DNA of 64,000 nt, from assembly GCF_030936135.1 (NCBI RefSeq), contig NC_082595.1:11818430-11882429 (forward strand). The letters are read 5' to 3'. Source of the DNA: Gavia stellata. Lineage: Eukaryota > Chordata > Aves > Gaviiformes > Gaviidae. The position numbers were made by a program, and so were the translations under genes. This document shows, one piece after another, positions 35,001 through 50,000 of the stretch (the stretch's first letter is position 1; every line of letters starts with the position of its first letter). A model generated the notes under the pieces. It was not told where the DNA came from, ran no database searches, and worked only from the letters and a program-made list of their open reading frames with translations.

Positions 35001-38000
35001 AAGCTTCATTGAGTGTATTATTTCTGAACATGATTTTTGTCTTTTACCAGAGCAATGAAGACTTGACTAATGCAGAATATTCTGTAGCCAACTCCAATTC
35101 AATTTTCGCCAACTCCAATGTAAGTGGTCAGGAGATAAATTATGTTTGTATGCAGATTGTGTGCTTCTGTTGTGGCTTTACCTGGTTTTTAGAAAACTGA
35201 ATGAAGTAGATGTGGGTTTTGACCTTTTTCATATGAAAATTCTGAATGTTAACATAGAACCACTTCATGCTTTTAATATGTTAAGTATTTCATTGGGTTT
35301 TCAGTGGGGAATTAATCAAAAGATACTGCACTATTGGGCCGTGTTCCGTAAATATGGAAAACAGCTTGCTGAGCAGGGAAAATATTCTCTGGTGTAACTC
35401 TCTCCAGTAAATTGGGCTTGCAGTGCTAGTGATTGTAGATATAGTAGTGCACAACTGTAGATCTTAAAAGTTAGTCATTCATACATTTCCTGTGTGTGTT
35501 AGGATGGTTTTGTTTCTTATTTCTAAGTAGAATCTGAGCTAGCAATCTTTTTAAGTTAATGAATGAGGTTTTTTTGTTCTTTAGACTGAATAGCTAGCTT
35601 GGGATGTTTCCTTCCTGTAACTTCAGTGTTAGGGAAGTCACTTGAAATTCATTAGGTGTTGCAAGTAGTCTTCAGTATTCTCTCTTTGCCAGGAGTATAT
35701 TGCAGCCCTGGACCAAGTTTTACCCAATGAGGTTGTGGAATCCCAATCTTTGGAGATAAAGCCAAGGCTGATCTGCTCTAGTGCTGGCAATAGTCCTGCT
35801 TTGAGTAGAACATTGGATGACTTCCAGAGATCCCTTCTGACCTACATTTCTTTGATTTCATTGGTGTGTTTTTTTACAAAAAACCTGAATTATTCATCCC
35901 ACAATTCAGTTATTTGAATACATAGAGTAGGGTTTCCTTGGTAATTCCTCTTTCTGTTGTCCTGTTGTCTTGACTCTGTCTGTTTGTCTCATGTTTCTAA
36001 CAGATACGTGGATATGCTTGTAGGTGTGTAGGGACCTTAAATAATTGGCATAAATAAATCCTGGAAACTGTTTATCTGTGCATAGAGAACTAGTGACTTT
36101 CTGTAGCCACAGTAGTGTGATGTGAAGTGTTTGCCCTGTCCTTCCCCTTTCAATGTCGTTATTATATGCTGTAGAAGAAACATACGTTGAGTTACAGTTC
36201 TTTCTCCAGATAATCTGTTTTGAGATAATGGTGGGGGAGTGGGATATCAACAGTAATAGGGTGTGCCCAATTTTCAGCTAATCAGGAGCAGTGGTTTCAA
36301 CTTGGTACCAGGCTAGCCATTACTGGACAGCAGCTTCCTGTATGCAACACGGCAGAGGTGGGTTTTGAGGACTCATCCTAAGAAAAATGAGGTTATGGGG
36401 AGAAGAGGGTGACATGTGATATGTGACATGCATTTGTCATTGCCTGGACTTCCTAATTGTTCTTTGTAGAGATTCTTCTGATAAGCATGACTAGGTGGGC
36501 AGGAGTCAGGGGTGTATTTCTAGTGTATTTTCAGAAAGTGAGTTTTTGGAGTAATTTTGAGAGGGAGTGGGGATTCTGGGCAAGGTGGGATTGTTTCATA
36601 GGCAGTAGCCATTGGGAGAAACAAAAATATTTGGTGAAAGCCAGAAGAGCTTTCTGGTATATGAGATTGGGGAGTTAGGTAATCTAGAAGGCGGATGATC
36701 AGAGGAGCAGGGATTTCTAGTGTGTGTTCCTAGGATGGCTTACTGTATATTCATTCTCCAGCACTTGTTTCTTTTGTGCTATGTTCTCATCCTTTTGTAT
36801 CTTCATAATTGAATACCAATGCCATCTTTTCTTCCCTCCGTCCATCACGTGAGAGCCCTGTGCTGATCTAAGTGAAGAATGACTTGATTGCAAAGATAGA
36901 TTCTTATAGTGCATTGTGAAGGAACAGGAGGTATCTAAAATATAAATAGATGGTTTCACAGTCCCTACTTATAACATAAGATACCTGAAAAGTTAAAAGG
37001 CTTCTGAGTTTTTTGTCATTAAAATTTTTGCAGATACTGAAAGATCTGTCTTTGTATGTATTCAGAATTGCTACAGTGAAGTAGGATTGACTGTCTTGAT
37101 GCCTGTCTTATGCCTTTCAGTGGCAGAGTTTATAAATTCGGTGTCAAGGGTTCAGTGCGTCAGCTGGTAAGCATGATCAGCCAACACCTAACACAAATGA
37201 GATTAAGTTGCTGCTGACTGAAGGACGAGAAAGCAGTGTCACTCTTCCCCCCACTCCCCCCACCCCTGAGTTGAATGATTGCATACCACCTTTACTGATT
37301 TCAGGTTGGTTTCCTTGGGCAGTCGTCAGTCCCTGTTACAACCCTCGTGAGAGGGTTCCTTAGCCATTGCCGTATTACCTGGATTGTACTGAGTTACTGC
37401 TTCCACTTCCCTATTATAGTATAGTAGAACGGTTTAAGAGAGCAGAATATTCATGCAGTCAGCGAGAATAAGACTCTTGTTGGTAAGCAGATTCATGAAG
37501 TTGCAGAGGCACTAATTTCTCATTGAAATGAGTATGGTGTTCTGCATGGCTGTTCTGAATCTGGGTAGCAGTGATTCAGATGTTAACTTGGAAGGTCCCT
37601 GGTTCCAGTTTATGCATGTAAAATTGTTTTTGGATGTTAATCCTGGGAGCAGGGAATGAAACTTGGGATTCTTCATTCCAGTGGGAGAGTTTCAAGCTAT
37701 TAATCTTGATTGCATGTAATAATATTACTGTTGCTATTAATAGTAGTAGTAATAGTTGTGTTGTTAGTACTAACTGGAATAGCATTAACTGGAGCCCTCT
37801 AAGTTTGCAGTTGTGAAAGATCTCAGGTTGGTCGTTGTCACTGGAGACAAGTTGCAGGTGCAGTACGGAATTCTCCACAAGAACTGGACAGTTGTGAGTC
37901 CTAATAATGCCCTAGTCAGTGACTCCTTTTTGCTCTGCCTGATGGTAGCTAGGTACAGTTGAGAACCTGATTTGTAATTTTAGGTGTTCATGAGATGCAG

Positions 38001-41000
38001 ATATCAAGACATTTAAGTGCTAGTTTAATGCCTTCTGCTAACATTAAATGTAAAAGAGTTTCTTGTAATTTTATAATTGTATTTTGAAAATATTTTACTG
38101 AATTTTAAGAACAATCTCTTAAAACATGGCTGAAGTTTCATAAACTACATATGCTGATTCAGAAACAGATTGGGGTAAAATTCTGAATAAATATCCTTGG
38201 GTAACTGAAGTTAGGGTGGTGCCATTATTCCATGTGATAATTACGGCTTGCAGCATCTTCACACTGTTCATATGAGGTGAAAATAAGTGTCTGTGACCTT
38301 CAAGGAGTGCAGGCTCAGAGTATGAAGGTGACTGATAATTTCACACCCACGTTCTGCATTTATCCTGACCTAAAAAGAAACTGGATGTTGTCTTTGAATA
38401 GTTGAGATACGATTTTGCAATTTAGAAAGCTGTACTCTGTCTAACTTAAAACTATTGCAAGTATTATTAGGCATTTAAATTCTTCATTCTACCTGTGGAA
38501 ACCTGATACTTGTTTTGTCTAGAGTTTCTGGACATAGCTTTGTTTCAGGAAAATTTTATTGGCAGTAGGCCAGAGTAAAGCAGGTTCTGATTTTCCTTAT
38601 CATAGTATTAATGGATGTAGATTTGAAGGATTTTTTCATTCAGGATGCCACTTAATATTTGCTGTAGTTTCAATGTTTATAGTTGTCTGTAATCTTTTTA
38701 CTAGCATAAACCACAAAGTCTGTAGCATTGTTTTTCTTACCAGTTTGTTTCTAAAATTTTTCTAATCATAGAATTAGTGTAATTCCTTAACTTTATGAAG
38801 TGGTCACTAGTTTGCACTGCATGACTATAGAAATATTGGTAGGATTTTGGGAGATGGATCTCATTTGATAGAGGAGGTCAGTGAAAGAGCAGCTTTCCTC
38901 CTGCCTTTACCCTGCTGCTACTGCTGCTACTGAAACCTTGCCTCAAACTGAGTTACAGTGGAGGTCTTTTCACTCCTCCTTTCTTTTATCCTTTTATCCA
39001 TACAGTGCTCAGCTTGAGGAAGGGAAAATGGTACTTAAAGAGCATGTCACATCCTCTTGAAACAGTGCAGCCACAGAGCTGAGTGCTGTGGAATTGGGAG
39101 ATTTGAGAAGTGAGAGTAGTGTCTCCAGCAGTCTGTTATGAGGGCATGAGTGGGATGTAAGTGATGCACATGTTTATGCTGACCCACTGTATGGGATGAA
39201 TGTCACCTTATATATATATATATATACATACTATGCAAAGAATACAATTTTGTAAAGAAAGTTTGTTTGCATGAAAAAAAGCTTGGTGGGGAAACAAGGT
39301 AGAGCTTGGAATTTCTGAAAATGATTTATTTCTTGTTTTGCATTTCAGAACACTGATCCTAAGTCGTCTGTAAAAGGTGTGAGTGGTCAACTTGGAGAGG
39401 GGCCTAGTGATGGACTGCAGCTGTCCAGTAGCCTTCAGTTTCTTGAAGATGAACTTGTATCTTCTCCTTTACCTGATCTTACTGAGGATCAGCCTTTTGA
39501 TATTCTTCAGAAGTCCTTGCAGGAGGCCAATATTACTGAACAGACTTTGGCAGAAGAGGCATATTTGGATGCCAGTGTAGGTTCTAGCCAACAGTTTGCA
39601 CAAGCTCAGCTTCATCCTTCTTCATCAGCATCCTTTACTCAGGCTTCTAATGTTTCTAATTACTCAGGTCAGACGTTGCAACCTATAGGAGTTACTCAAG
39701 TGGTACAGCAACCTGTTGGAGCATCTTTTGCAAGCAATACAGTTGGTGTGCAACATGGCTTTATGCAACATGTCGGAATTAGTGTTCCCAGCCAGCATTT
39801 GTCTAATAGCAGCCAGATTAGTGGTTCTGGGCAGATACAGCTAATTGGTTCATTTAGTAATCAACCTTCCATGATGACCATTAATAACCTTGATGGATCT
39901 CAGATTATACTGAAAGGCAATGGTCAACAAACACCTGCAAACATGAGTAGTGGCCTCTTGGTTCATAGACAAACTCCAAATGGTAACTCACTGTTTGGTA
40001 ACTCAAATTCAAGTCCAGTAGCACAACCTGTAACCGTTCCATTTAACAGCACAAATTTTCAGACATCATTGCCTGTCCATAATATCATCATTCAAAGGGG
40101 TTTGGCACCAAACTCTAACAAAGTTCCCATTAATATCCAACCAAAGCCTATCCAGATGGGTCAGCAGACTGCTTACAATGTGAATAACTTGGGAATACAG
40201 CAGCATCATGTACAGCAAGGGATTCCGTTCGCTTCTGCAAACTCACCTCAGAGTTCAGTAGTTGGTCCTCATATGTCTGTTAATATTGTTAATCAACAAA
40301 ATACAAGAAAATCAGTTACACCTCAGACAGTTAGCAACGCTGGAGGTAGTATTGTTATCCATTCTCCTATGGGACAGCCTCATGCACCTCAAAACCAGTT
40401 TCTCATACCTACAAGTTTGTCTGTTAATTCTAATTCAGTTCATCATGTCCAGGCCATAAATGGACAACTTCTTCAGACTCAGCCTTCCCAGCTGGTTCCT
40501 AGCCAAGTGTCTGCTGAGCATGTAATGCTCAACAGGAACTCTACAAACATGCTAAGAGCCAACCAGTCGTATTCAGGACAGATGCTTAATAATCAGAACA
40601 CAGCTGTTCAGCTTGTTTCCGGCCAGACATTCACAGCTCCTGGAAACCAAGTTATAGTAAATCATGGAACTTCGCAAATTGTTGGTGGACAGGTGCCACT
40701 GCAGCAGGCGTCACCAACGGTGTTACATTTGTCACCCAGTCAAGCTAACGTTTCTCAAGGTAGATCGAGTTTTACTACAATGTCACCTGGGCAGTCTACA
40801 GCCTCAAGTATGTCAGCTTCTAATCGATTTGCTGTTGCAAGTTCTTCTGGTTCAGTACATCCTAGCTTGGGACCATCAGTTCAGTCTGTCGCATCAGGAG
40901 GAAACTTTACTGGAGAACAGCTCACGCAGAACAGAACTCAAGTTCCCGTCAGTGCATCACATCGTCTTCCGGCATCCTCTTCCAAGTCTGTCAGCACCTT

Positions 41001-44000
41001 TAGTCACACGTCAGTTGGAGTAACACAACAACAGTTTGCCTTTGGTCAGGTATGAGACCTACTTGAGAATGTAGTCAAAGAAATCCTTCTAAGCTATGCT
41101 AAAATCTGGTTAACACCAACTTTAATACTCTGCTAATAACAGAGAGTGTTAATTTTGCTAGTTTGTATTGTTACAAATAATGTGGAACTGCTGAAAATTA
41201 CTGTAACCCAGAGACATAATTTCTAAAGTCTGTCAGTGAGTGAATGAGTCTGTCACTTTCATTAATTCAGAAGATTTGTTGGTGATACATAGTAATATTT
41301 TCAGAACTGTTTAGCACTGATCTATTTCTGCTCCTATTTAAAGGAATGGATGTTGTAAAAATATACCACTATGAGCTTTCCTGAAAATCTTAGATTTCCT
41401 GAAAATCTAGATTTTAAGGCTCGGGTACATTCTTAGCACTTACAAGTCTTTTGACCTCATAAAAAAATATGCATGTATTTTCAATGTTTGACCTATTCAA
41501 ATTAGAGATGAAAAGATTTCTTGGGTTTCTCTTTGTTATTTACCATACGAAATTAATCTGTTAAAACTTAACCTTTTTGGCATTTTGCCAAAAGCTTTTT
41601 GTGTCTGGAGCAGTTAGAACCTTTCAAATCTGAAGCAAAGACAAGGCAAGAGGTGTTTCTTAGAATCCTTAAGAGAAAATACCTTTTAAAGCAGTTTGTA
41701 AAAGCATAACATTTAAAATTATTTTCTCTAAGAAGAAGTCCACTTAGTAATAATTTAAAAAAATTTTCTGAATTTACTTTTAAGGTGAGCACTGGTCTTT
41801 TTTTGTCCACCTTATGCAGCTGCAGTATATATTCAACTCAAGTTTGTCTGTTTTCACAAGTGAACTTCCAAACTCTGCCAATATTTAACTCAGTGACTTG
41901 TCACACAGTTAGCAACAAGCTATTATTCTGCTTCTGTCCTTTTTTTGCTTTTGTTTTTTTTCCTTGGTCATTATAAAATACTGATAATAACTGTCTGAGA
42001 ATGCATTTGCACTAACTATCTTAGATCTTTCTCTTTTCCCAAAGGTCTAATGGATTTTTTTATCCAAGACCAAAACAGGCAATGAAATAATGTGTCGTAG
42101 AAAGTAATGTGTATTTAGCAAATAAGGGTGAACATGTTGTAGAACCACACTTTTAGACTTTGCCAAAACTCCTAGCACGAGTTGTTTGCAGATGAGTAAT
42201 TTGAGGCCTGCCTGACTTTCTCTTCACGTGTACACATCTTGAGGGTAGAAAGGCTCTACAGAGGGATCTGGACAGGCTGGATCGATGGGCCCAGGCCAAT
42301 TGTATGAGGTTCAACAAGGCCAAGTGCTAAGTCCTACACTTGGGTCACAACAACCCCATGCAACGCTACAGGCTTGGGGACGAGTGGCTGGAAAGCTGCC
42401 TGGCAGAAAAGGACCTGGGGGTGTTGATTGACAGCCGGCTGAATATGAGCCAGCAGTGTGCCCAGGTGGCCAAGAGGGCCAGTGGCATCCTGGCCTGTGT
42501 CAGAAACAGTGTGGCCAGCAGGAGTAGGGAAGCAATTGTACATTTGTACTTGGCATTGGTGAGGCCGCACCTCGAATCCTGTGTTCAGTTTTGGGCCCCT
42601 CACTACAAGAAGGACATTGAGGTGCTGGAGCGTGTCCAGAGAAGGGTGACGAAGCTGGTGAGGGGTCTGGAGCACAAGTCTGATGAGGAGCGGCTGAGGG
42701 AACTGGGGTTGTTCAGTCTGGAGAAGAGGCTGAGGGGGAGACCTTATTGCTCTCTACAATTACCTGAAAGGGGGTTGCAGAGGAGTGGGTGTTGGGTCTC
42801 TTCTCCCAAGTGATTAGCGACAGGACAAGAGGAAATGGCCTCAAGTTGCGCCAGGGGAGGATTAGGCTGGATATTAGGAAAAATGTTTTTACTGGGAGAG
42901 TGGTGAAACACTGGAACAGGCTGCCCAGGGAGGTGGTGGAGTCACCCTCACTGGAGGTGTTCGAGGAATGTGTAGACGTGGCGTTGCGGGACATGATTTA
43001 GTGAGCATGGTCGTGTTGGGTTGATGGTTAGACTTGATGATCTTACAGGTCCTTTCCAACATCAGTGATTCTGTGATCTTCCTATTTGTAGGATATGTGC
43101 TGGGTCAGTGAGTTTCAGCAGTTACAAAAGCATAATATTTCCTATTGCTGTAAAAGATCATTTTGGTTTTGTGCTGAAATTTCAGAGCTGAAAATGGGAA
43201 CTACAGAGAACAAATTCTACTGTTTAATAGAATCTTTGTAGCTTGTTTGTACTTGCATTTTAAGTGTTGTACTGTACCATAAACCATGTATCATTTAGTC
43301 GCTAAACATTGGACAGTGTGTTCCGCTGAGTATTTTTTTGTTGTGGAGACAGCTTATTTAAGTCATCTTGCAGTTTTGAGATTCTGAGAAGCTGAGCTTT
43401 CTGAGGGCCACTTGTAGTGGTAAATCATGGTGGTTCTACAACGTAACTGGTGTATATTTGTGCTGTTAGTGTAATTTCTATTCCTCTCTAACGTACTTTA
43501 TAAAATTTTTGAACTTAGGAGGAATTGAGAAGTCTGAAATTTCACCAGTTATGAGTTTGAGCTTGAAAAAGGATGCGTAGAGCTGAATTTTAGTTGCCTT
43601 TTTTCTTTTTTCCTCTGTTAAAGCTTTCCGTAAATATTTGACTGTGTTTTTTTATTTTTTTAAATGTATGTGGCACAGAAAAAAGCTATGAACCAGACAT
43701 CACCAGTTTCTGCATTGAAGACACAGGATAATTTGAGACAGCCTCAGCTAACAAGTCTTCTGAGCAACACGCTATCAGGTCAACTAAGGTCTTTTTAAAA
43801 TAATTTTCTTAATTTTTGCCAGCAACAGAAATTGGTTCTTCTTCAATGTGTCAGACTTGCATTGATGGCTCATGCTGATAGGGTCGTAAAGGTTATCAGA
43901 ATTTTGGAGGAAGGCAAACTAAATTTTTCAGTATTGAATGTGTGCTTTTATTTTTGCCAATCATGGCACTTCATTTTGTAGAGTGGAAAGTTGAATCTCC

Positions 44001-47000
44001 ACAATAAGCAATTATTTCTCCCCTCTATAAAAGCCAAAATTGTACCTTCTTTCATCTTTCTTTTTTTTTTTTTCAGCTTAGGAAAATAGAAATAAGTAAT
44101 TTTCAAAATATGGAGATCTGCTAAAAATTCTATGAAACTTCTAGACCATCTCTTGTGAGGGCTGCTTCGTATATAGAGGAAAGAAAAATAGTGATTACAA
44201 GGTTATGTGCAGGCTGTTGTTACTTGATTTGTTTTTTGAATGTGTTACTTTCAGTTAGAATAGTTAATGCATGCTTCATGCAAAATACTGGGCTTTTCAA
44301 GCAGCACCATGCTACTAAAAGAACAAACCCAATATATTCAAAACCAGAAAAATGCACTAACCTTCACGTTCTCTTTGTACATAAGTAAGCCTTTTGGATA
44401 AGGTCCCTTAATCTACCTGCTTTTTTTTCCCTTGTGTACTGGTATGTGCAAGCTGTCCAGGCAGTTCTCTACAATCAGCACAGTATGGTTTTTTTGAGAG
44501 GGGAAAAAAAAAATTCTTATTTGTGTGGTTGTAATGTAGCATGGCTGGTAAGATGCTGTTTGAATTCCTGAGCAAGGCAATTGGAGGAAGTCTGCCCATC
44601 TAGAAAATCTAGGGGGGAAAAAAAAAAAATTATGATGCCTGCTGTCTAAATACTTTCAGGAGCTCTAGAAAAATTGGATTTATGTGCTTGAGGGAGGGTT
44701 GGTATTAAAAGATTGATAAAATGTACTGTATGATTTTCAGTAAATTGTTGGGGCATTATACTTAACAGTACTTGAATTTATTCTTACATTGCAGTAGGAG
44801 ATGATTTATATCTGAGGATTTTTGTGGTTTGTAGCAGAAAATACCAGTCCTGTTTCATTTTTATGAGCCAGTTTGTCCCCAGGGTAGTTGCACTAATGCT
44901 TTTAAGCATGTGAGACATGTATCTTTCTCCTAAAAGCTAAAAACTCAGGTAAAATTATCAGGATAGGTACATGAAATTGTTCTGGTTTTGCTTAGGATGA
45001 CAGAGTCTTTTTAACATACTCTTTATAGGACAGGACTCTGGAGGAAAAATCATACAGCAATCTCTAGGAACTGCACAGCCACAAGAAAAAGTGATAGGAT
45101 CATCATCAGTTCAACAGAGTATACAGGTAAAGAATACTTTTATTTTGATGTTTCCATTAAAATTTTAGTGAAGTTAGGGATGTTTTAACTCCATATTGTT
45201 AATCTAGGAGTCCTTGCAGGTTTTTTTTGGAGTGTATGAAGTCACTCAAGCTTGTCAGCTTCTACCTTGACATAATAAACGTTGAATATTTTGCAAATTG
45301 ATATTCTGAATGCTGTTTTGAGATTTAATTCAGTAAGTGGAGTCTGACTGTACTGTTCCCTGAAGATAATTTCATATGACATAGTAATTCTTCACTGAGT
45401 TGGACATAAGTTAGACCTACTCTTACCATTACTTCTTACAAACTCAGCTGTTCTCTAGCTTATTGGGAAGGGATGTATTAAACAAAGATTATTTGATCCA
45501 GAATGGCTTCTTTGGGAGAATACTTGGATTGCAGTAATGCCTCTCGTACAGGAGGAACATGAGCCTTTACCACCTCCGACAGCCTCACATCTTGGGACAG
45601 TGTTCCCTTGAAAAATCTTGGCTTCATAAATGTCTAAGGAAAGGACGAGATGATGTAGCTCTACCTGATGGGTATATCTATAGCATGGACACTGAAACAG
45701 AATTCCTAGAACCACTTTCACCCCCTATCCAGCCACCATGGCTTTTGAGAATTCAAGTACGCAACCTTGGCCTGCTTTCCTGACAGATACTCTAATCCAT
45801 CAAAATCAGGCAAGATGGCATCAGCTGAGAAATGCAGAGACAGTTCTTGAGAGCAGGTTTCTTGGAAGAGTTTTTAGTTGTATCTTTTCTTCTTTTCACC
45901 TGCTAAATTTGATAACCAACCTGTTTCCTAGTGAAGCATGTATATGCACTACAGTGGAATTTGCCTACTAACAACATTTCAGACCTTTGGTTTATGTAAG
46001 AGAAGTGACTTCCCTATTTCATTGATACAGTGCCCTGTGAAAATAGGAGGTAGTTGAAAGTGTTTATACTTACATGGTGGTTACACTTAGTATTGGTGAT
46101 AAACTTAATTGGCAGACATAAATGCTGAAACTTTGCGAAGGAGGGGATATATTGTAATTCGTCTTTTTATTTTGAACTTAGGTGGATGGTCATTTAGTTG
46201 GACAGAAAAGGCCTGCTGCTAAACAGTTAACTAAAGGAGCTTTGTAAGTCATTCTTCTTTCGTAATTTTGTTGCAGATATTTTCTCTAACCTTCATTTCT
46301 TTTTAGATTTTGTCAATGTATAAACTTCTGTTAGAGTTTGTTAACTATATGTCATGAATTTTCCTTGTAGTATTCTACAGCAGTTACAGAAGGATCAAGT
46401 GCATGCTGTGACACCAGATAAAAGTCGGTTCAGATCATTAAATGATGCAGTTCAGAGACTTCTTTCATACCATGTGTGCCAGGGATCACTGCCAACAGAG
46501 GAAGACTTAAGAAAAGGTAATATTCTTTTTAAAAATTGGCAATATGTTTGTAATCAATGTATTGAGAGAATTCTTTATGTAAGTGAGATCAATAAGAAAG
46601 GGAACATTTTTAAATTTGTGCAGATTACTGAACCTTCTGCTTACTGAAGAACAGTATTTGAAAGTATACTCTTGTCTTTCTAGTGGACAGTGAATTTGAA
46701 TCTGTAGCTACACAGCTTCTGAAGAGGACACAGGCTATGCTGAACAAATACAGATGTTTGCTTATAGAAGATGCAATGGTAAGGTGTATAACCTATGTAC
46801 TTTTTATGTTTATAGGATATGATTCAGTTTGTTAAAAAACCCCAACATCTACAGGAAGGTGAGAGGTAGCATTAAAATTAATTTTGTTGATACTATTTAT
46901 CGCCTTATGAAGGTGACAAGTGTATATATGAAGGTTTTAGAGGTACATGGATATAGCCAGTGTACTTATTGTTGCACGAGCAATCTCAGTGGCCAACCTG

Positions 47001-50000
47001 TGTTTTTAAGTGTATGCACACGTCTTAAATCAGTGACATGGGTTGGGTTTGTATTTCACATACCACCTAAGTAAGGGTGCTGTTGTATATAAGTTACATA
47101 GACATTTAAGACACGTGAACTTCCGCTCTCTGCTCTTGCGCTGAACAGGCTGTGGTAGTCAGGCAGCTGATTTCTGTATATTTCTGTGGGGGATAGAGCC
47201 TGAAAGAATGTTGAAAAGCTCCATTCAGAGGCCTCCAACCATACTATAATTGGAGCTAAATCATACTACAATTTAGGAAATCATTACTTCTTAGAAGCTG
47301 GGTGGAGCCTCACGTTTTCATCAGAAATGCTTCTGATTTAAGTGCTTTCACAATCCCAGGCATGAGGTAAAAAGAAAACTGACAAAGTTTCTTTAAGAAT
47401 GTAGTTTACAAGGATCAGGAAATGCCATTGTGGCTTCAGACATGCTAGTTTTCAAGCCTGGAAAAGTTCTGAATTTGAGTATCATAGACATTTAAATCAC
47501 ACTGCTTTAGAGACAGGAATACGTAATGTAAGTGTTAGAATTAATACGGTTTTGGAATCTAGCAGTTCCGTTACAAAAGGTACTAACCATCAAGTATTTG
47601 CAAGTAATTGCAGGTGCAAAAAGGGGATGGAGGTTAAAATCTGTTCTTTTAGCATCTGGTATGTTGTATGGTAAATCCTATTCAGTCATTTTGAAGAGGT
47701 TATTTCACATAGCGTTCAGGTTTGGAACTAGGTACCTGTGTTGTGACTTAGTAGCCAGTGACCGTTCTTCTGTGATGGATGGATCCACCTGGCTTGAAGG
47801 CATTGTCAGCAAAATGCAACTCGGCACCAATGATTTAGAAGGATGGGAGAGAAGTGCAGGAAGGAAACAAGATGATAGAGTGGTCCCATTGCAAGATTTT
47901 TGCTGTTGTTTCTCTCTGAAAGAGAAAGATACTGTATGATGTAAAGAATTGTGGTGTACAGTGGTAAACAGACTCAGTCCTGAAAAGGTACAATTCTTAC
48001 AATTGGAATAGTAATTCATTGTTTTAAAATATTTAACAAATAAAATGTACCATAAAATGTGAATAATAGTTTATGGTTGAGTTTTAGTAGTGGTTGGGGT
48101 CACAGTCAACATCATTGAAGATGTTGTGGAATTGTGAACATTCTCTGCAAATACCTAATGAAAGACATTGTTTTTCTCTGAAGAGTAACTAATCTATGAA
48201 TGTTCTGATTTGGTACCAACATACCGAGTGACTACAGAGATGGTTGTGTTTTTGTTTTTTTGGTTTTTTTTTCCCATTCTCCTGCAGCGGATAAATCCCT
48301 CTGCAGAAATGGTTATGATTGATAGGATGTTTAACCAGGAAGAAAGGGCATCTCTGACCCGGGATAAGCGTCTTGCACTAGTGGATCCTGGTAAGTAACG
48401 GTTAACTTCTGAATCGTACAAAAGCAGCATTAAGTATGGAGTGTTGAAAAATAGTTGTGGCTACAGTAAGGCACTCATTGCTAGGGATTCCAGTAATCAA
48501 AATTCTGAATAAGCAGTTGCAAGTTATATTTTAATAACTCCCAAATTCAACAAGCTAGAGACACTGTAAGGTTGAAAGCAGTTATTTGGGGAAAAAACAT
48601 ATTTGCCCTATTTGGCAGAGAAATATTTCCAAGTTTCTTTTGACAATAGTCACGACTCCTACATGGTCTCAGTTCTAGTAAGTAAGAATCTGTGAGTTTG
48701 CTGGCAGTCAGAAAGAACACCACTGGATGAAGCATGAGTACTCCTGTTCATCTTAATGAAGTGTTGCTTTTGGAATGTCATGGCTGCTTAAATGGCAGCA
48801 TTTTTAACCAGGCTCTTGTTGAACATAGCAACTAGAAACACATTATTTGTGTAAGGTAGCAGTTACTATTTGTGTAAATGTTCTGCATATTCTGCATATC
48901 TTAAAAGATACTCAGAGGATGCATTGAAGAAGGTATTAGTCTTCCAGATATTTGGAATGCTAGGAAGTGCCCTTAGTCTGGTTTTACAGTGCACGTACGT
49001 GCGTAGTATGCTGATTAATTTGGTGATAATCTTCTACACTGGATGCAGCAGAACACTTAAGCATGTGTACGTCTCTTAAAGACATGAATCTGTAGGCTGT
49101 GGATGTTATTTGCATTTTAATACTCAGAAAAATACGTTGGAGTGTCTGTTATTTTGATGTGTAGGTAATTTAAGTAAAATGTTGTTACTTAATTTTCAGA
49201 TGGTTATCAGGCCGATTTTTGTTGTTCTGCCAAACAATTTGATAAAACAGCTGAAGAAGCACAGTCCAGCAGAAGTGACCATCAGTCTAGCAAAACATTA
49301 CCTTCTCGAAGTCATACTACCAAAACCCAAGCCAGAGACCGACCAAAATCCAGCTCAGCAGAGTCCACAAATCACAGTAAACTTCCTCTAGTGCCTAACA
49401 ACATTCTGACACCACAAGAAGGAATAGCTTCTACTAAAAAATCGGAGAGCCTCACTAAAGCTTTAAAGTTTGAAAAAGCTAATTGTTCTTCTGAGAGCCA
49501 ATACGTGGCCCTTTCTGAAGAAAAGATGGCTGGGAAAGATCTTGCCAAGTCCACCGAGAATTCTTCGAGTTCTGAAGACTTGTCAAAGACTGTGTCAAGA
49601 GGCAGTCATGGAACACACAATAAAATATCAAGGAACACAGTTCAGTCTTTCTCAAAGGTAACATGTAATAATTCCCTCCAAGACAAAACTCTGAGGAGCT
49701 CTCCAAAGAATGAGGTTTTACATCCTGATAACAGGAAAGGCTCTGGTGAACCCCAGCAAGACTTACTGCTCAGTAAGAGTTTAGAAACTACATTTAAAAA
49801 CATCTTGGAACTTAAAAAAGCTGGGAGACAGCCACAAAATGAGGCGACAAGTAGCGGCTCGGTTGAATTAGATTTTCCTAATTTTTCACCAATTGCTTCA
49901 CAGGAAAACTGCCTGGAAAAATTTATTCCAGACCACAGTGAAGGTGTTGTAGAAACTGACTCTATTTTAGAAGCAGCTGTAAATAGTATCTTAGAGTGTT

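Noticed and set aside
46517-46647. Read-through of BICRAL coding exon 8 into the intron
   Set aside because: The frame is open by chance. The GT donor at 46,517 and the in-phase next exon at 46,684 restore the conserved GiBAF sequence.
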